A stretch of DNA of 64,000 nucleotides from Chryseosolibacter sp964493505. GTDB taxonomy: Bacteria; Bacteroidota; Bacteroidia; Cytophagales; Cyclobacteriaceae. The position numbers and the translations under genes were made by a program. Numbering within the stretch: the first letter of the stretch is position 1; every line of letters begins with the position of its first letter. The notes beneath the pieces were generated by a model that saw only the letters and a list, made by a program, of their open reading frames with translations, searched no databases and had not been told where the DNA came from. Where the stretch lies: positions 1 to 64,000 of the forward strand of contig CAZBNP010000009.1 of the NCBI GenBank assembly GCA_964493505.1. Direction: 5' to 3'. Shown piece after piece: positions 54,773 to 63,385 of this stretch.

Positions 54773-55453
54773 TTGATCCTTTTTATTAACGATATCCCTG
54801 TAAAGATCCTGGATCCCGGTGTGGTTCCCGATCCGGGGCAATACAATTATATTCTGGATGCAGCCGCTGAACCGATCACGCAAGCGAAACTTATCAACCA
54901 TATCTGGATCAGGAACACCAAGGGTCCCGATTTCGATGAGCTGCTGAAGTTTCTCAACAGCAATGTTCCAACCAATATCCTCTCCGTGATGGTGTCTGTC
55001 GAGGGGGTGGATGTCAAACAATATCTTCGGTCAAAATTCAAAGTCGTGAAAGCGGCCGGTGGATTGGTGCGCAAGAAGGAAAAATTCCTGATGATCTATC
55101 GTCTTAAGAAGTGGGATCTTCCCAAAGGCAAGAGGGAGAAAGGCGAGACCTATAAGGAAACCGCCGTACGCGAAGTGGAGGAGGAGGCGAACATATCGGT
55201 GAAGCTTGGAAGCAGGATCTGCACTACCTGGCATACCTACACGATGAACAAGCGTGCAATGCTAAAGAAGACACGGTGGTATGCGATGGATTGCACCGAC
55301 GATGTAAGGATGAAGCCCCAGACCGCGGAAGATATCGAGGAGCTTCGCTGGATGACGCGGAAGGAAGTTTACCATGCGCTTGAGCACTCCTACAAATCGA
55401 TCAATTACGTCTTTGATCAGTATTACAGGAAGAATGAATTGAAATCAGCATAG
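54773..55453 (+). CDS. NUDIX hydrolase (Bacteroidota-type with N-terminal domain)
   Basis: The N-terminal about 75 residues (LILFINDIPVKILDPG onward) precede a NUDIX domain: AGGLVRKKEKFLMIYRL, then the Nudix box GKREKGETYKETAVREVEEEA (G-x5-E-x7-REUxEE). The start is not certain: TTG at 54773 fits the usual beginning of such proteins and avoids overlap with pyrE, while the ORF is open further upstream without ATG. It hydrolyses a nucleotide or related diphosphate; substrate unknown. It is divergent from pyrE. Confidence 0.82.
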   Translation: MILFINDIPVKILDPGVVPDPGQYNYILDAAAEPITQAKLINHIWIRNTKGPDFDELLKFLNSNVPTNILSVMVSVEGVDVKQYLRSKFKVVKAAGGLVRKKEKFLMIYRLKKWDLPKGKREKGETYKETAVREVEEEANISVKLGSRICTTWHTYTMNKRAMLKKTRWYAMDCTDDVRMKPQTAEDIEELRWMTRKEVYHALEHSYKSINYVFDQYYRKNELKSA

Positions 55454-55469
55454 CGCTTGCCGGAGGTGC

Positions 55470-55931
55470 TCAAATTCTATACGGTAAATATTCAGATACA
55501 TCGCCGCCGTAGCCGTGTACTTCGCGAATGATAGACGAACTGATCCATGCGAATTGCGGCGAAGTGATCAGGAATACAGACTCCAGTTCGCTGTACAATT
55601 TCCGGTTGATCTGTGAGATGCTATTCTCGTATTCGAAGTCGGTCGTATTCCGGATTCCACGCAACAGATATCTCGCGCCATTCTTACGCGCAAACTCGGC
55701 CGTAAGCTCGGCGTAGGTAACCACGCTGATTCCGGAATAAGCCGCGAATGTTTCTTCAACCTTGCCAATCATCATCTCGATGGGGAAATACCGCGAACTC
55801 TTGGCTTGATTGTATCCGATGCTGATAATGATTTCATCGAACAGGCTCAGCCCCCGTAGTACGATGTCTTCATGGCCCCTGGTGAAGGGATCGAATGAAC
55901 CGGGAAACAATGCGATTTTATTTTCTGCCAT
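55470..55931 (-). CDS. coaD: Phosphopantetheine adenylyltransferase
   Basis: Transfers AMP from ATP to phosphopantetheine, the penultimate step of coenzyme A synthesis. 153 residues. IALFPGSFDPFTRGHEDIVLRGL is the nucleotidyltransferase HxGH region, and RYLLRGIRNTTDFEYE and SSSIIREVHGYGGDVSEYLP are the family closures. It follows the DUF3822 gene by 30 bp on the same strand, an arrangement common in Bacteroidota. Confidence 0.95.
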   Translation of the reverse strand: MAENKIALFPGSFDPFTRGHEDIVLRGLSLFDEIIISIGYNQAKSSRYFPIEMMIGKVEETFAAYSGISVVTYAELTAEFARKNGARYLLRGIRNTTDFEYENSISQINRKLYSELESVFLITSPQFAWISSSIIREVHGYGGDVSEYLPYRI

Positions 55932-55961
55932 ATAGCGCGGGTGATAGTTCTCGATGGATCG

Positions 55962-56846
55962 CTACAACAGGTGCATACTATACAGGTCGAAGAAATGATG
56001 ATCCTGTACTTCATCAAACATATAGCCGAACTTCAGGAATTTGGGTCGATGCCCGAAGACGACGTTGCTGATATATTTGTAGAACTCGTTGTAGTGCGGG
56101 GAATTCTTGCCGACATAACCCCACATCACTACCTGGCTGGACTCTTGTTTCAGATTCAGTGTCTTTATTACCAGCATAATGTACTTGACATACTCGGCAA
56201 ACTGGTTGATCACAAACTGATTGTAGTAAACCAGTTTGCCTTGCTGTGCATAGACAACGTGCAGCCGGAAACGGTCGACGAAAATGTACAGCGGATCATT
56301 TTTTTCCTTTTGAGATATCGCGGTCACTCCTTCGATGAGCACAGCCGACTGGTGCATGAGGTCGACCGTGGTATTAGTATAGATTCCGGTGAGCCACTTC
56401 TCCAATTTACTGGAAACTGAAAATATGGTGACGGCGCCGGTGAGTTTGTTTTTCACCGAGTGAACAGACTCATTCGCCGAATTGAAATGAGCGTTGAAAC
56501 GGAGGTATTCCTCACGCGATTCTTCGACGAACAAAGGCTCGGGAACCTGTACATACTTGTTGTTCTTGAATGAGATCTTCACGTTTTTCCAGAAAGCTGC
56601 CTTCAACAATTCGTGATCGTCAAAGAGTTGTTCAAGTGCCGACTGCAGGTCTGCCTGTGATGTGAGGGAGGGGAAAACGAAATCTTCGAGCAGAAGCAAC
56701 CGGTTTTCGACGGTATCGACAACACCTACCTGAAGGTCACGCGGACCGGTATGAATCAACAGATCGTAATGACTAATCTGGTCAACGTCGAAACGCTCGT
56801 CTTTGATTTTCTTGATAAGCTTGTACTTGAGCGCGGTGGATTGCAA
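55962..56846 (-). CDS. DUF3822 family protein
   Basis: 294-residue protein of a Bacteroidota family with an actin/hexokinase-like ATPase fold in two halves. HYDLLIHTGPRDLQVGVVDTVENRLLLLEDF is the N-terminal subdomain; DPLYIFVDRFRLHVVYAQQGKLVYYNQF the second. No catalytic role is known. It sits upstream of coaD, as in many relatives, so the pair is probably co-transcribed. Confidence 0.85.
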   Translation of the reverse strand: MQSTALKYKLIKKIKDERFDVDQISHYDLLIHTGPRDLQVGVVDTVENRLLLLEDFVFPSLTSQADLQSALEQLFDDHELLKAAFWKNVKISFKNNKYVQVPEPLFVEESREEYLRFNAHFNSANESVHSVKNKLTGAVTIFSVSSKLEKWLTGIYTNTTVDLMHQSAVLIEGVTAISQKEKNDPLYIFVDRFRLHVVYAQQGKLVYYNQFVINQFAEYVKYIMLVIKTLNLKQESSQVVMWGYVGKNSPHYNEFYKYISNVVFGHRPKFLKFGYMFDEVQDHHFFDLYSMHLL

Positions 56847-56940
56847 AATAGATCTGATTTTGGATAGCCCTTATCCTACAATAATAAATATTTTAAGCTT
56901 CAATGTAAAAGATAAGTCCGCGCAATATCCCCGAGGCGGA

Positions 56941-57405
56941 TTAAATTCTGAAAAAGCCGGTAAGTGTTCTGAGGTCATCCGGCGACCTGGTGAGTCCGAA
57001 GATACTGTGCCGTCGCGAGTCGGCGATCGCCGCGATCTCTTCCACAGTCATGAACTTTACGTCGCTGATGATGTCCAGTTCGGGATCGGCGCCACGTGTA
57101 GCTTCGGTGGTTTCGGCTCTTACGTCGAAAAACAACTCGACTGCGTGCAGGGGATGCCTGACGAACTCGCATACAAAAAGGAATCGTGACACGACGATTT
57201 TAAGGCCGGTCTCTTCCATAAACTCTTTTTGAAGGCGTTCTTCCGCTCGCTCTCCGAACTCCAGGCCACCACCCGGCGGAGCCCAGAAATCATCGGGAGT
57301 CAGCCCCCGGTGGTTAACCAACAAAAGACGCCCGTCTTCCCAGCATAGTCCGCACACACGAACCCTTACACGGTTTCCATACAATTCTGCTATCGAGGTA
57401 TCCAC
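56941..57405 (-). CDS. NUDIX hydrolase
   Basis: 154-residue single-domain NUDIX protein: RVRVCGLCWEDGRLLLVNHRG, then GGGLEFGERAEERLQKEFMEETG. The Nudix box matches G-x5-E-x7-xExxEE (GGGLEFGERAEERLQKEFMEETG) with a Lys where Arg is usual in RE. ADP-ribose or nucleoside-diphosphate-linked compounds are typical substrates. Alone between DUF3822 and DUF1573 genes; 94 bp to the DUF3822 start. Confidence 0.9.
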   Translation of the reverse strand: MDTSIAELYGNRVRVRVCGLCWEDGRLLLVNHRGLTPDDFWAPPGGGLEFGERAEERLQKEFMEETGLKIVVSRFLFVCEFVRHPLHAVELFFDVRAETTEATRGADPELDIISDVKFMTVEEIAAIADSRRHSIFGLTRSPDDLRTLTGFFRI

Positions 57406-57543
57406 AGGGTTACTTTTTACGTTAGGAAGACCATAAATGTGTATTTGTAGCGTTAATCACCTCAGAAGCCGGTCAGCGGCTGGAAATCACGGCAGCGTGT
57501 AAGGGTTTTGGGTTAAATTCACATTTTTTCGGTCAAATTCAGC

Positions 57544-57551
57544 TAAATTTG
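57544..57551 (+). promoter_or_regulatory. -7 element upstream of DUF1573 gene
   Basis: TAAATTTG, an exact TAnnTTTG match, 14 bases before the ATG at 57566. The region upstream is AT-rich with no clear TTG at the proper spacing. The leader is therefore very short. Confidence 0.4.
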
Positions 57552-57565
57552 AAAAAAATTAAAGT

Positions 57566-57979
57566 ATGAAAAAGTATTTGCTAGTGTTATTGGTCCTCGC
57601 GGTGGCATCCCCTTCGTTTGCCCAGGAAGCGACCCAGCAGAAGAACGGTGCAGTCATTACCTGGGAGAAGAAATCACATGATTTTGGAAATATCGTTCAG
57701 GGGGATAAGGTGGAACATACTTTCCACTTCACAAATACGGGAAATGAACCCCTCATTATCACGAATGTTCAGGTTAGCTGCGGCTGTACAACACCGAAAG
57801 GCTGGCCGCGTGATCCTATCCCCCCGGGCGCAAGCGGTGAGATCACAGTGGGTTACAACAGCACTGGCAGGTCAGGCGTACAAAGCAAACCGGTTACACT
57901 AGTGACAAACGCCGTCAATACGGAGGGAAACACTATATCGTTTACCACCACCGTCATTGACAAGAAACCGAATCAGTAG
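57566..57979 (+). CDS. DUF1573 secreted protein
   Basis: 137 residues. Signal peptide (YLLVLLVLAVASPSFAQ) then one Ig-like/ASH-type beta domain: WEKKSHDFGNIVQGDKVEHTFHFTNTGNEPL, VSCGCTTPKGWPRDPIPPGASGEITVGYNSTGR. The conserved CGC pair and the two proline turns are DUF1573 signatures. Location is periplasm or outer surface; role unknown. A bidirectional hairpin follows 40 bp after the stop. Confidence 0.9.
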   Translation: MKKYLLVLLVLAVASPSFAQEATQQKNGAVITWEKKSHDFGNIVQGDKVEHTFHFTNTGNEPLIITNVQVSCGCTTPKGWPRDPIPPGASGEITVGYNSTGRSGVQSKPVTLVTNAVNTEGNTISFTTTVIDKKPNQ

Positions 57980-58018
57980 CATACGGCTATAAGGCCGAAG
58001 AAAACGCCACGGTTCACG

Positions 58019-58045
58019 AAGAGGTCTCCTTTAAGGGGACCTCTT
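58019..58045. terminator. Hairpin between convergent genes
   Basis: AAGAGGTCTCC (58019-58029), loop TTTAA, GGGGACCTCTT (58035-58045): an 11-bp stem with one G-T pair. No long T-run follows in either direction. It could serve both DUF1573 and DUF423 genes, and it overlaps the 3' end of the latter. Confidence 0.55.
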
Positions 58046-58414
58046 TGCGTTGATACCCAGGAGAAGGAACAGCCAGCCGGCGATGAAACCGATACCGCCT
58101 ATCGGCGTGATAGCGCCCAGGATCCGGCACCCGGTGAGTGAGAGGGTGTAGAGACTGCCGCTGAAAATTATAATCCCCACGCTGAAACAGATCACACCAC
58201 GGCCGATGTGGCGGGAAGGAAAAGGCTGCATCAGGAGTCCTGCGAAGAGAATGGCGAAACTGTGATAGAATTGATAACGCACGGCAAGCTCAAAAGTGTC
58301 GACCCTGGCGTGTTCTTCCAGCAAGGGGCGCAGAGCGTGTGCTCCGAATGCGCCGATCGCGACCGACAGGCCCGCGAAGAGTATGCCGGTAGTCAAAACA
58401 GTCTGTTGTTTCAT
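58031..58414 (-). CDS. DUF423 small membrane protein
   Basis: 127 residues, four membrane helices. GLSVAIGAFGAHALRPLL at the start, RYQFYHSFAILFAG, and LGAITPIGGIGFIAGWLFL are the DUF423 (YgdD/TMEM256-like) signatures. Inner membrane; function unknown. It follows the YggS-type gene by 10 bp and probably shares its transcript. Confidence 0.93.
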   Translation of the reverse strand: MKQQTVLTTGILFAGLSVAIGAFGAHALRPLLEEHARVDTFELAVRYQFYHSFAILFAGLLMQPFPSRHIGRGVICFSVGIIIFSGSLYTLSLTGCRILGAITPIGGIGFIAGWLFLLLGINAKRSP

Positions 58415-58424
58415 TTTATTTTCA

Positions 58425-59105
58425 TTATACTTTTTTCAGAGGTTGCCTTTCGCCAAAAATTGCTGTCCCTACGCGCACCATGGTACTGCCCGCTTCAATA
58501 GCGAGTTTATAATCGCCGCTCATGCCCATCGATAGCTCCTCCATCGCGACCTGTTGAGGTAATGGAAGGCCTTTGAGTTGATCAAACAAAGAACGCAGGG
58601 TTTTGAACTCCCGGCGTAATTGTTGTTCGTCGTCCGTGAAGGTCGCCATTCCCATCAGACCCCTGACTTGTATATTTTTTAGGCCGGACCAGGCGGCTGA
58701 TTCCACCATATCGGTAATTTCATCGGGCGAAAAGCCGAATTTCGAGGTTTCTTCCGCGATGTGTACCTGCAGAAGCACCGGGATGACACGGGAGACCTTC
58801 TTTGCCTGCCGGTTGATTTCCTCCAGCAGTTTCAGGCTGTCTACGGAATGGATCAGGGCGACAAACGGGGCGATGTACTTTATTTTGTTCGATTGAAGGT
58901 GGCCGATCATGTGCCACTCGATATCGGTGGGGAGCTTTTCAAACTTTGAGGCCAGTTCCTGTGCACGGTTCTCGCCGAAGACGCGTTGCCCGCATTGGTA
59001 AGCCTCCATAATCCTTTCGGAAGGCTGGGTTTTGCTGACGGCGATAAGTATGCAGCCGGAGGGAATATTTTTTTGAAGATCTGCGAGATTTTGCTCAAGA
59101 GACAT
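58425..59105 (-). CDS. YggS/PLPBP-type pyridoxal-phosphate homeostasis protein
   Basis: 226 residues from ATG 59105. ILIAVSKTQPSERIMEAY has the PLP Lys (K in VSKTQP). GQRVFGENRAQELASKFE, WHMIGHLQSNKIKYIA and the phosphate-holding SMGMSGDYKLAIEAGSTMVRVGTAIFG are the family blocks. Non-catalytic PLP carrier that keeps vitamin B6 and amino-acid pools balanced. It is divergent from the GH3-type gene with 77 bp between. Confidence 0.95.
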   Translation of the reverse strand: MSLEQNLADLQKNIPSGCILIAVSKTQPSERIMEAYQCGQRVFGENRAQELASKFEKLPTDIEWHMIGHLQSNKIKYIAPFVALIHSVDSLKLLEEINRQAKKVSRVIPVLLQVHIAEETSKFGFSPDEITDMVESAAWSGLKNIQVRGLMGMATFTDDEQQLRREFKTLRSLFDQLKGLPLPQQVAMEELSMGMSGDYKLAIEAGSTMVRVGTAIFGERQPLKKV

Positions 59106-59182
59106 TTTGACGCTTCGTTCAATACCATCTAACACTGACGTAATACTAACGATTTTATGGGATTTTTGGCGGAGTGGGATTC

Positions 59183-60769
59183 ATGGCTATTTTTGGGGCC
59201 ATAAATAAGACTATGGCAATCCTTGGGACGTTGCTAAAAAAGGGGATCCGGATTCGTGAGATGCTGGAAGAGGAGTACACCTCCCCATTTGATTTGCAGA
59301 AAAAGGAATTGAAGGAACTGCTGATCAGTGCCAGCGCCACTGAATTTGGAAAATACTACGATTTTCCGGAGATACTGCGGGGGTTCCGAAAACGCGACCG
59401 TGAATACTATAAGCGATTTCGGTCGAAGATCCCTATTCATACCTACGACAAGATATACAACGACTGGTGGGAGAGAGCGCAGGCGGGTGTCAAAAACGTC
59501 TGCTGGCCCGGGAGGGTGAAATACTTCGCCTTGAGTTCGGGGACGTCGGAAGCGTCTTCTAAATACATCCCGGTCACAAAAGACATGACGAAGGCGATTC
59601 AAAAAACCAGTGTTCGCCAGATCCTGACACTCTCGAAGTACGATCTGCCAAACGAGATTTTTGAGTCGGGAATACTGATGCTGGGAGGGAGTACTCACCT
59701 CAATCGTCGGGGGAGTTACTTTGAGGGCGACCTGAGTGGTATCCAGGCGGCGAGGCTTCCGTTCTGGTTTCAACATTTTTACAAGCCAGGAAAGCGTATT
59801 GCCAAGAACCGGCAATGGGAAGCCAAACTGGATGAGATCGCAGTTAAGGCCCGTGAATGGAACATCGGTATTATTGTTGGCGTACCTGCCTGGATACAGA
59901 TCCTTATTGAAAAGATAATTGCCCATCACAAGGTCAATTCGATCCATGATATATGGCCTGATCTGCTGGTCTATGTTCACGGTGGTGTGTCGTTCGATCC
60001 CTATCGCAAAGGATTTGAGAAATTGCTGGGGCGTCCGATCTACTACATTGAAACTTACCTTGCGTCGGAGGGATTTATCGCCTTCCAGGCCTACCCCGAC
60101 CGCAGGTCTATGCGCCTGGTGCTGAACAACGGGATCTTTTACGAGTTTGTGCCATTCGATGAAAAGAACTTCGACGCCAACGGCGAAATCAGGCCCGATG
60201 CGGAAACGCTGCTCATCGATGAAGTGCAGACGGGAAAGGAATACGCTCTTCTCCTTTCAACCTGCGCGGGCGCATGGCGTTACCTTATCGGCGATGTGAT
60301 CAAGTTTGTATCACTTGAAGAGTCGGAGATCGTGATAACCGGCCGCACCAAACACTTCCTCAGTCTTTGCGGTGAACACCTTTCGGTCGACAATATGAAT
60401 AAGGCTATCGAGCTGGTTTCAAATGAGTTGAATATTGATGTCCCCGAGTTTACCGTAGCGGGCATTCCCTACGAGTCGCTGTTTGCGCATCATTGGTTTA
60501 TCGGAACTGACGACCCCGTAGATCCGCAGGTATTGAAAGCCAGGCTCGACGCGACACTCAAAGAACTCAATGACGATTATGCGGTAGAGCGCGTCGCTGC
60601 CCTCAAAGAAATTCTCGTGGACGTTCTTCCTGTCGATGAGTTCTATGGCTGGCTGGAGAGCAAGGGCAAAGTGGGGGGGCAGAACAAGTTTCCGCGGGTT
60701 ATGAAGAAGGTGCAATTGGAGGACTGGACCGCATATCTTCAGTCAAAACAAAATGGAAGTCGTTCTTAA
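59183..60769 (+). CDS. GH3 auxin-responsive-type acyl-adenylate/amido synthetase
   Basis: ANL-type adenylating enzyme of the plant GH3 fold, 528 residues from the ATG 59183. YFALSSGTSEASSKYIPVT is the ATP-binding P-loop-like motif, YIETYLASEGFIAFQ and LLSTCAGAWRYLIGDVIKFV are the other GH3 blocks, and FTVAGIP opens the C-terminal subdomain. Bacteroidota have many homologues; the acid substrate is unknown (not auxin as far as known). Its last 17 bp overlap the LysE-type exporter, so the two may act together on an amino-acid or acyl conjugate. Confidence 0.9.
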   Translation: MAIFGAINKTMAILGTLLKKGIRIREMLEEEYTSPFDLQKKELKELLISASATEFGKYYDFPEILRGFRKRDREYYKRFRSKIPIHTYDKIYNDWWERAQAGVKNVCWPGRVKYFALSSGTSEASSKYIPVTKDMTKAIQKTSVRQILTLSKYDLPNEIFESGILMLGGSTHLNRRGSYFEGDLSGIQAARLPFWFQHFYKPGKRIAKNRQWEAKLDEIAVKAREWNIGIIVGVPAWIQILIEKIIAHHKVNSIHDIWPDLLVYVHGGVSFDPYRKGFEKLLGRPIYYIETYLASEGFIAFQAYPDRRSMRLVLNNGIFYEFVPFDEKNFDANGEIRPDAETLLIDEVQTGKEYALLLSTCAGAWRYLIGDVIKFVSLEESEIVITGRTKHFLSLCGEHLSVDNMNKAIELVSNELNIDVPEFTVAGIPYESLFAHHWFIGTDDPVDPQVLKARLDATLKELNDDYAVERVAALKEILVDVLPVDEFYGWLESKGKVGGQNKFPRVMKKVQLEDWTAYLQSKQNGSRS

Positions 60770-61382
60770 CGGGCTTATATCCGGGATTGTGCTGGCCTTT
60801 CTCATTGGCCCGGTATTCTTTACTATCCTGCAGACATCAATCGAGCGCGGGTTCCCGAGCGGAGCAATGGTAGCGGTGGGGGTTTCGCTCAGCGATGCGT
60901 TGTATATCGCTTTGGCATACCTCGGTGTTTACAGGTTGTTCGACGGCGCTACGTTTCGCGAGTACCTCGCCTATTTCGGCGGAATGATGTTGCTTGCCTT
61001 CGCCGCGTACTACCTCTTTGTCAAGAGCAGAAAGCTTGCGCGTGTCGATCAGGAAGCGTTGCGATCTAATAGCCCGTGGCGGTTGATCGGGAAAGGATTT
61101 GTTATCAACGGACTCAGTCCGATGGTATTGATTTTCTGGTTGGGTACCGTCGGCATCGCCACGACCAAGCTGGGTTATACGGTCCCCTCGGAAGCGATCC
61201 CTTACTTTGTAACAATCGTGCTGACGGTATTCGCCACCGACCTGGTAAAAGCAAAACTCGCTGACAGATTACGGAGGCTCCTTACGCCAAAATTTATTCG
61301 GCGGTTGAATCTTGTGTTGGGATTTGTGTTGCTGGCGTTCGGCCTTCGCATGATTTTCTATGCCGGAGAACTGGCTTTTTAA
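60753..61382 (+). CDS. LysE family amino-acid/metabolite exporter
   Basis: 209 residues with six hydrophobic segments. GLISGIVLAFLIGPVFFTILQTSIERGFPSG is the N-terminal LysE/RhtB signature; KGFVINGLSPMVLIFWLG in the middle and LVLGFVLLAFGLRMIFY at the end are typical. Inner membrane. Overlaps the preceding synthetase gene, suggesting coupled translation. Substrate unknown. Confidence 0.9.
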   Translation: MEVVLNGLISGIVLAFLIGPVFFTILQTSIERGFPSGAMVAVGVSLSDALYIALAYLGVYRLFDGATFREYLAYFGGMMLLAFAAYYLFVKSRKLARVDQEALRSNSPWRLIGKGFVINGLSPMVLIFWLGTVGIATTKLGYTVPSEAIPYFVTIVLTVFATDLVKAKLADRLRRLLTPKFIRRLNLVLGFVLLAFGLRMIFYAGELAF

Positions 61383-61389
61383 TCCGCGG

Positions 61390-62436
61390 TTAGTCCTGCA
61401 GCACGTTGCTGATGAACGTCGATTTCAGAAGGAGCCAGAGCAGGAAGAAGCATGCTGCCCAACGCAGGTAGATAAAGTAGTAGTCGGATGTGTTCTTGTA
61501 TCTCGTCTCCTTTATTTCCGCTTTTTCAAATTGGTCGATCGTCCGAAAAACAGATGCCAGTGCCTGATTATCGGTTGCGCGGAAGAACTGGCCGCCGCCG
61601 ATCTCCGCGATCCTGCGCATAGTCGTTTCGTCGACTGTGTTCTCGATCATATTCGGTCTCCCGAAGAAATCTTTTCCGTATGGAACAAGTCCTTCACGAC
61701 CCACGACAATCGTATAGATCTTGATCCCGAAAGAAGAGGCTAGTTCCGCTGCTGTAATGGGGTCGATGTTTCCCGCCGTGTTGTCGCCATCACTCAGAAG
61801 AATACAGACCTTGGACACTGTTTCTGATTCGCGCATCCGGTTCGTAACAACACCCAGCGCGCTTCCGATCGCTGTACCGCGGTTGTCTATCATCTCGAAG
61901 TTGATATCCTTCACGTAAGTGCGGAGCAAATCGTAGTCGGTTGTCAGCGGTGCCAGCGAAAACGCGTCACCCGAAAAAACAATAAGTCCTATACGATCTT
62001 CCAGACGTCCGTCTATGAAATCCATTGCCACCTGTTTCGCCGCTTCGAGCCTGTTGGGCTGAAAGTCTTCGATCTGCATGGATTGCGAGATATCCATCGC
62101 TATCATGATGTCAATTCCTTCGGTGAATTGTTCTACCCGCTCATTTGTCTTCTGCGGACGGGCTAGTGAGAGAAACAACAAAGCGGAGACAATCATCAGT
62201 ACGATCTCAGGTACGAACCTGACGAGGTTGGTGGCGGATGATCTCAGATCTTTCGGTGCCATCGCCACGGGTAATTTTTGATTGAAGAAATAGCGTATGC
62301 CCCAACGAATAGCAAATATCAGTGGCACGAGAAGAATCAGCCAAAGCAAGAGGGGGCGTTCCCAGGTAAACGAGCGCAGTGTTGATGGCTCGAACCACGT
62401 CAGGCTGTACCAGGGTATCTGAAAGCTGCTATCCAT
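61390..62436 (-). CDS. batA: BatA-type vWA-domain membrane protein
   Basis: 348 residues. Two membrane helices near the N-terminus (about 27-47 and 74-92) and a third near the C-terminus (about 325-345) frame a vWA domain with a perfect MIDAS: DISQS (D115, S117, S119), NRGTAIGS and LLSDGDNT. Member of the Bat (aerotolerance-related) operon, which also has a MoxR ATPase, DUF58 and membrane proteins. Overlaps the upstream gene by 8 bp. The remaining bat genes are not in the next + strand genes, so the operon ends here. Confidence 0.92.
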   Translation of the reverse strand: MDSSFQIPWYSLTWFEPSTLRSFTWERPLLLWLILLVPLIFAIRWGIRYFFNQKLPVAMAPKDLRSSATNLVRFVPEIVLMIVSALLFLSLARPQKTNERVEQFTEGIDIMIAMDISQSMQIEDFQPNRLEAAKQVAMDFIDGRLEDRIGLIVFSGDAFSLAPLTTDYDLLRTYVKDINFEMIDNRGTAIGSALGVVTNRMRESETVSKVCILLSDGDNTAGNIDPITAAELASSFGIKIYTIVVGREGLVPYGKDFFGRPNMIENTVDETTMRRIAEIGGGQFFRATDNQALASVFRTIDQFEKAEIKETRYKNTSDYYFIYLRWAACFFLLWLLLKSTFISNVLQD

Positions 62437-63385
62437 GATGTACCTCCTTCAGTTTCAGATTGAATCGCTCGTCGGCGAAGTTCCTGAGATTCTCGAGTGG
62501 ACCGGCTACAGCTGTTTCGTGCCCGTAGATCGCGCGATCGATATTGCTCAGATCACCGATCAGGCCGGGTTCACGCACAAGGCGTTGGGTCTCGCGGGTT
62601 GTCAGCTTGGTGTACGGCTTCGACTCCAGTTGTTCCATATATTTTTTCCACGCTACCAGGGCCGATTCCGTTGTGAGCGACGAGAATCCCGAATTCAATT
62701 GCGACAGCAATGCATTATATCGGTTGAGAAATGCCATGTGGTCTTTCTTCATTTTCTTAACCTTGAAATGCCGTACGATCCGGCGGCCAAACATTCCCCA
62801 TCCTATCAGCGCGAGGGCGAGCAGCACTGTGAGCAGGCCGAGCAGTAATCCGACGTTGAAGTCATACCGCACGTCTTCGTATGCCGTATTCTCTTTGAAA
62901 GGAAGTTCCGCGACCGATACTGTGTCGGGTACATGGGCTACGAATTGCGTGATCAAAACACTGTCAGGCACTGTAGTCACTACCGTGCAGTCGCGGCCGT
63001 GAACGACATAGACCGGCAGAGACAGGTGTAGTACGCGATCGATTTCAAAAGTTGTCAGGTAGTAGATTGTGCTGTCCGTACTGATGCCGTCTGTAGTGCG
63101 GGTGAAAAAGTATTCCTTGCTGTCGTATTCGAAAGGTGTGAAGTCGTGGATGGAGTCGGGGAACAACACGTTCATCTCGCTGGGATAACGCGCCGAAAGA
63201 TAGTATCCTGTTTGTTCGCCGATCTTGATGCTGTCAGCGAAGAAACCGCCGCGCACGTCTACGTCTACCTCTTGGGCGAAAGCCGTCGCCGGCAGAGAAG
63301 CGGCAAGTATCCATAGCAACAGTCGACGGAAGACCGTGGACCGCTGGCCGAGAAATGCCGACCGTGGACCATTGACCGTACTCAT
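62429..63385 (-). CDS. Bat-operon membrane protein (third-position protein)
   Basis: 318 residues: an N-terminal signal (LLLWILAASLPATAFAQ), an extracytoplasmic beta region (about 40-170), one membrane helix (VGLLLGLLTVLLALALIGWGMFG, about 178-200), and a charged cytoplasmic region. It fills the slot between DUF58 and BatA found in Bacteroidota bat operons. The only in-frame ATG is at 63385, and the first about 20 codons fall on a GACCGTGGACC repeat, so the N-terminus may be partly repeat-derived. Role within Bat is not known. Confidence 0.75.
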   Translation of the reverse strand: MSTVNGPRSAFLGQRSTVFRRLLLWILAASLPATAFAQEVDVDVRGGFFADSIKIGEQTGYYLSARYPSEMNVLFPDSIHDFTPFEYDSKEYFFTRTTDGISTDSTIYYLTTFEIDRVLHLSLPVYVVHGRDCTVVTTVPDSVLITQFVAHVPDTVSVAELPFKENTAYEDVRYDFNVGLLLGLLTVLLALALIGWGMFGRRIVRHFKVKKMKKDHMAFLNRYNALLSQLNSGFSSLTTESALVAWKKYMEQLESKPYTKLTTRETQRLVREPGLIGDLSNIDRAIYGHETAVAGPLENLRNFADERFNLKLKEVHHG

